A stretch of 64,000 nt of DNA from Bradyrhizobium barranii subsp. barranii. GTDB lineage: Bacteria > Pseudomonadota > Alphaproteobacteria > Rhizobiales > Xanthobacteraceae. The notes under the pieces are model-generated. The model was not told the origin of the DNA and ran no database searches. It saw nothing but the letters and a program-made list of their open reading frames with translations. Below, piece after piece: positions 61,957-64,000 of this stretch. The stretch is from the NCBI RefSeq assembly GCF_017565645.3, contig NZ_CP086136.1:2711501-2775500 (forward strand), given 5' to 3'. The translations under genes and the position numbers were made by a program. Every line of letters starts with the position of its first letter. Positions within the stretch are counted from its first letter, which is position 1.

Positions 61957-63753
61957 ATGCGACAGTTTAGGAGAAGGAAAGGTCCATTGACCAAGAATAG
62001 CTTTCTGACCATGTCCAGCGCCGCCGCCATCGTTGCGGTGTCGTTCGCCGTCTCGGCGCCGGTCCGCGCCGCCGACGACGCCGCGATCCAGAAGTGGATT
62101 GCGGAATTCCAGCCCTCGACGCTGTCGAAGGACGAGCAGAAGAAGGAGCTGGAGTGGTTCGCCAAGGCCGCCGAGCCCTTCAAGGGCATGGAGATCAACG
62201 TCGTCTCCGAGACCATTGCGACCCACGAATACGAGTCGCAGACGCTGGCAAAGGCGTTCTCCGAGCTCACCGGCATCAAGCTCAAGCACGACATCATCCA
62301 GGAAGGTGACGTCGTCGAGAAGCTGCAGACGCAGATGCAGTCCGGCAAGAACGTCTATGACGGCTGGATCAACGATTCCGATCTGATCGGCACGCACTTC
62401 CGCTACGGCCAGACCATCGCACTGTCGGATTACATGACCGGCGAGGGCAAGGACGTCACCGATCCCCAGCTCGACGTCAACGACTTCATCGGCAAGTCGT
62501 TCGGCACCGCGCCAGACGGCAAGCTCTATCAGCTGCCCGACCAGCAGTTCGCGAACCTCTATTGGTTCCGCTACGACTGGTTCACCAACCCGGACTACAA
62601 GGCCAAGTTCAAGGCCAAGTATGGCTACGAGCTCGGCGTGCCCGTGAACTGGTCCGCGTATGAAGACATCGCCGAGTTCTTCACCAACGACATCAAGGAG
62701 ATCAACGGCGTCAAGGTCTACGGCCATATGGACTATGGCAAGAAGGATCCCTCGCTCGGATGGCGTTTCACCGACGCCTGGCTGTCGATGGCCGGCAACG
62801 GTGACAAGGGCATTCCGAACGGTCTGCCGGTCGACGAATGGGGCATCCGCATGGAAGGCTGCCGTCCGGTCGGCTCCTCGGTCGATCGCGGTGGCGACAC
62901 CAACGGTCCGGCCGCGGTCTACTCGATCACGAAGTATCTGGAGTGGATGAAGAAGTATGCCCCGCCGCAGGCTCAGGGCATGACCTTCTCCGAATCCGGT
63001 CCCGTGCCGGCGCAGGGCAACATCGCCCAGCAGATGTTCTGGTACACCGCCTTCACCGCCGACATGGTGAAGCCCGGCATCGCCGTGATGAACGCGGACG
63101 GTACGCCGAAGTGGCGTATGGCTCCGTCGCCGCACGGCTCGTACTGGAAGGAAGGCATGAAGCTCGGCTACCAGGACGCCGGCTCGCTCACGCTGTTGAA
63201 GTCGACCCCGGCTGACCGCCGCAAGGCGGCCTGGCTCTATCTCCAGTTCATCGTTTCCAAGACGGTGTCGCTGAAGAAGAGCCATGTCGGTCTCACCTTC
63301 ATTCGTGAATCCGACATCTGGGACAAGTCGTTCACCGAGCGTGCGCCGAAGCTCGGCGGCCTGATCGAGTTCTACCGCTCGCCCGCGCGCGTGCAGTGGA
63401 CCCCGACCGGCAACAACGTGCCTGACTATCCGAAGCTCGCGCAGCTCTGGTGGCAGAACATCGGCGATGCGTCGTCCGGTGCGAAGACGCCGCAAGCCGC
63501 GATGGATGCACTCGCGGCTGCTCAGGACTCCGTCATGGAGCGCCTCGAGAAGTCCGGCGTGCAGGGCGCCTGCGGTCCGAAGCTGCACAAGAAGGAGACC
63601 GCCGAGTACTGGTACGCCAAGGCCCAGAAGGACGGCACCATCGCGCCGCAGCGCAAGCTCGCCAACGAGAAGCCGAAGGGTGAGACGGTCGACTACGACA
63701 CGCTGATCAAGTCGTGGCCGGCGTCCCCGCCCAAGCGCGCGGAAGCGAAGTAA
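61957..63753 (+). CDS. glpV: Glycerol ABC transporter substrate-binding protein GlpV
   Basis: 598-residue periplasmic binding protein with a signal peptide after a basic n-region (cleaved near APVRAADD). It is larger than most type I ABC binding proteins. Aromatic-rich segments (YWFRYDWFTNPDY, FWYTAFTADM) may line the glycerol site. CGGAGG lies upstream of the ATG. Last gene of the operon; a strong terminator follows. No glpK is present in the window. Confidence 0.92.
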   Translation: MRQFRRRKGPLTKNSFLTMSSAAAIVAVSFAVSAPVRAADDAAIQKWIAEFQPSTLSKDEQKKELEWFAKAAEPFKGMEINVVSETIATHEYESQTLAKAFSELTGIKLKHDIIQEGDVVEKLQTQMQSGKNVYDGWINDSDLIGTHFRYGQTIALSDYMTGEGKDVTDPQLDVNDFIGKSFGTAPDGKLYQLPDQQFANLYWFRYDWFTNPDYKAKFKAKYGYELGVPVNWSAYEDIAEFFTNDIKEINGVKVYGHMDYGKKDPSLGWRFTDAWLSMAGNGDKGIPNGLPVDEWGIRMEGCRPVGSSVDRGGDTNGPAAVYSITKYLEWMKKYAPPQAQGMTFSESGPVPAQGNIAQQMFWYTAFTADMVKPGIAVMNADGTPKWRMAPSPHGSYWKEGMKLGYQDAGSLTLLKSTPADRRKAAWLYLQFIVSKTVSLKKSHVGLTFIRESDIWDKSFTERAPKLGGLIEFYRSPARVQWTPTGNNVPDYPKLAQLWWQNIGDASSGAKTPQAAMDALAAAQDSVMERLEKSGVQGACGPKLHKKETAEYWYAKAQKDGTIAPQRKLANEKPKGETVDYDTLIKSWPASPPKRAEAK

Positions 63754-63780
63754 GCGGCGCGTAGCGTCATCAACACGAAA

Positions 63781-63809
63781 GGCCGGGAGCGATCCCGGCC
63801 TTTTTCTTT
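63781..63809 (+). terminator. Terminator of the glp operon
   Basis: GGCCGGGA (63781-63788), loop GCGA, TCCCGGCC (63793-63800), then TTTTTCTTTT. Confidence 0.92.
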
Positions 63810-63835
63810 TGGTGAGTTAGGCGCTGTCCCCGCAT

Positions 63836-63952
63836 CGTCATTGCGAGCGCAGCGAAGCAATCCAGAGTCTTTCCACGGAGGCAGTCTGGATTGCTTCGTC
63901 GCTACAGTGCAAAATTGCTTTGCAATTTTGTCACGAGCTCCTCGCAATGACG
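63836..63952. repeat. Dispersed inverted repeat, family R1 copy 3, with inserted hairpin
   Basis: Left arm CGTCATTGCGAGCGCAGCG and inner TCTGGATTGCTTCG as in other R1 copies, but the right arm is split by about 37 bp that include a perfect palindrome CAAAATTGC-TTT-GCAATTTTG (63910-63930). Ends CTCGCAATGACG. Confidence 0.85.
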
Positions 63953-63975
63953 GAGGATGGAGCGACGGCGCAGCC

Positions 63976-64000
63976 TTACTCCGCCGGCTCGGCCGCGAGC
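63976..64000 (-). CDS. 3' end of an unidentified gene
   Basis: The last 25 bases read on the minus strand as ...LAAEPAE followed by a TAA stop. Too short to identify; inferred as coding from the clean in-frame end just beyond repeat R1. Confidence 0.3.

Overview
The window is a gene-dense, GC-rich chromosomal segment of an alphaproteobacterium, most probably Bradyrhizobium or a close relative. The evidence is the glpSTPQUV-type glycerol transporter, three GGAAC-N16-CGTT (EcfG-type, alphaproteobacterial stress) promoters, VanAB-like and FadE/FadJ enzymes, and intergenic inverted-repeat elements of a style I associate with Bradyrhizobium. No rRNA, tRNA, CRISPR array, transposase, integrase or phage gene was seen, so this looks like core or ordinary accessory chromosome rather than an island.

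Layout. 1-9.6 kb: nucleotide-sugar and polysaccharide genes (GDP-L-fucose synthase, partial; UDP-glucose dehydrogenase; aldose epimerase; an acyltransferase; phosphoglucomutase) mixed with an MBL hydrolase, an orphan response regulator and a secreted alpha/beta hydrolase. 9.8-12.7 kb: a Rieske oxygenase / GntR regulator / reductase cluster with two TGTATACA operators. 13-17 kb: a DoxX protein, a 49-aa membrane protein on the minus strand, a GGDEF-EAL protein, and a divergent NTF2-like/TetR pair sharing tandem operators. 17-21 kb: GMC oxidoreductase, hemC, hemE. 21-29 kb: stress and housekeeping genes (EcfG-promoted small protein, GGDEF sensor, slyX, trhO, gamma-glutamyltransferase, FKBP, CsbD, cupin, two VOC proteins). 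29-32.5 kb: a FecR-domain protein and an outer-membrane beta-barrel with a Ser/Thr/Pro linker, divergent from a PMT-family protein O-mannosyltransferase. 32.5-35 kb: an OmpA-like protein divergent from a frameshifted caspase/peptidoglycan-binding gene. 35-45 kb: YcaQ-like glycosylase, DUF2809 protein, MFS transporter, RND efflux pair with TetR, flavin reductase-like protein. 45.4-51.5 kb: a complete fatty-acid beta-oxidation operon (fadE, thiolase, fadJ-type, thioesterase). 51.5-54.2 kb: an EcfG-promoted small gene, a tandemly duplicated SnoaL-like gene with its repeat, and a HAD phosphatase. 54.2-63.8 kb: the glycerol regulon (glpR, glpD, glpSTPQUV), with a Phd/VapC toxin-antitoxin pair between glpR and glpD.

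Most noteworthy: (1) the PMT O-mannosyltransferase next to a FecR/beta-barrel pair whose barrel carries a Ser/Thr/Pro linker; (2) the GlpS/GlpT ATPases, whose two departures from consensus fall in the same composite ATP site; (3) three identically spaced EcfG-type promoters, each just upstream of a small orphan gene; (4) several readable operators (TetR, GntR, GlpR, CRP-like, toxin-antitoxin iterons); (5) at least eight families of dispersed inverted repeats, one supplying the end of a coding sequence and one co-duplicated with a gene.
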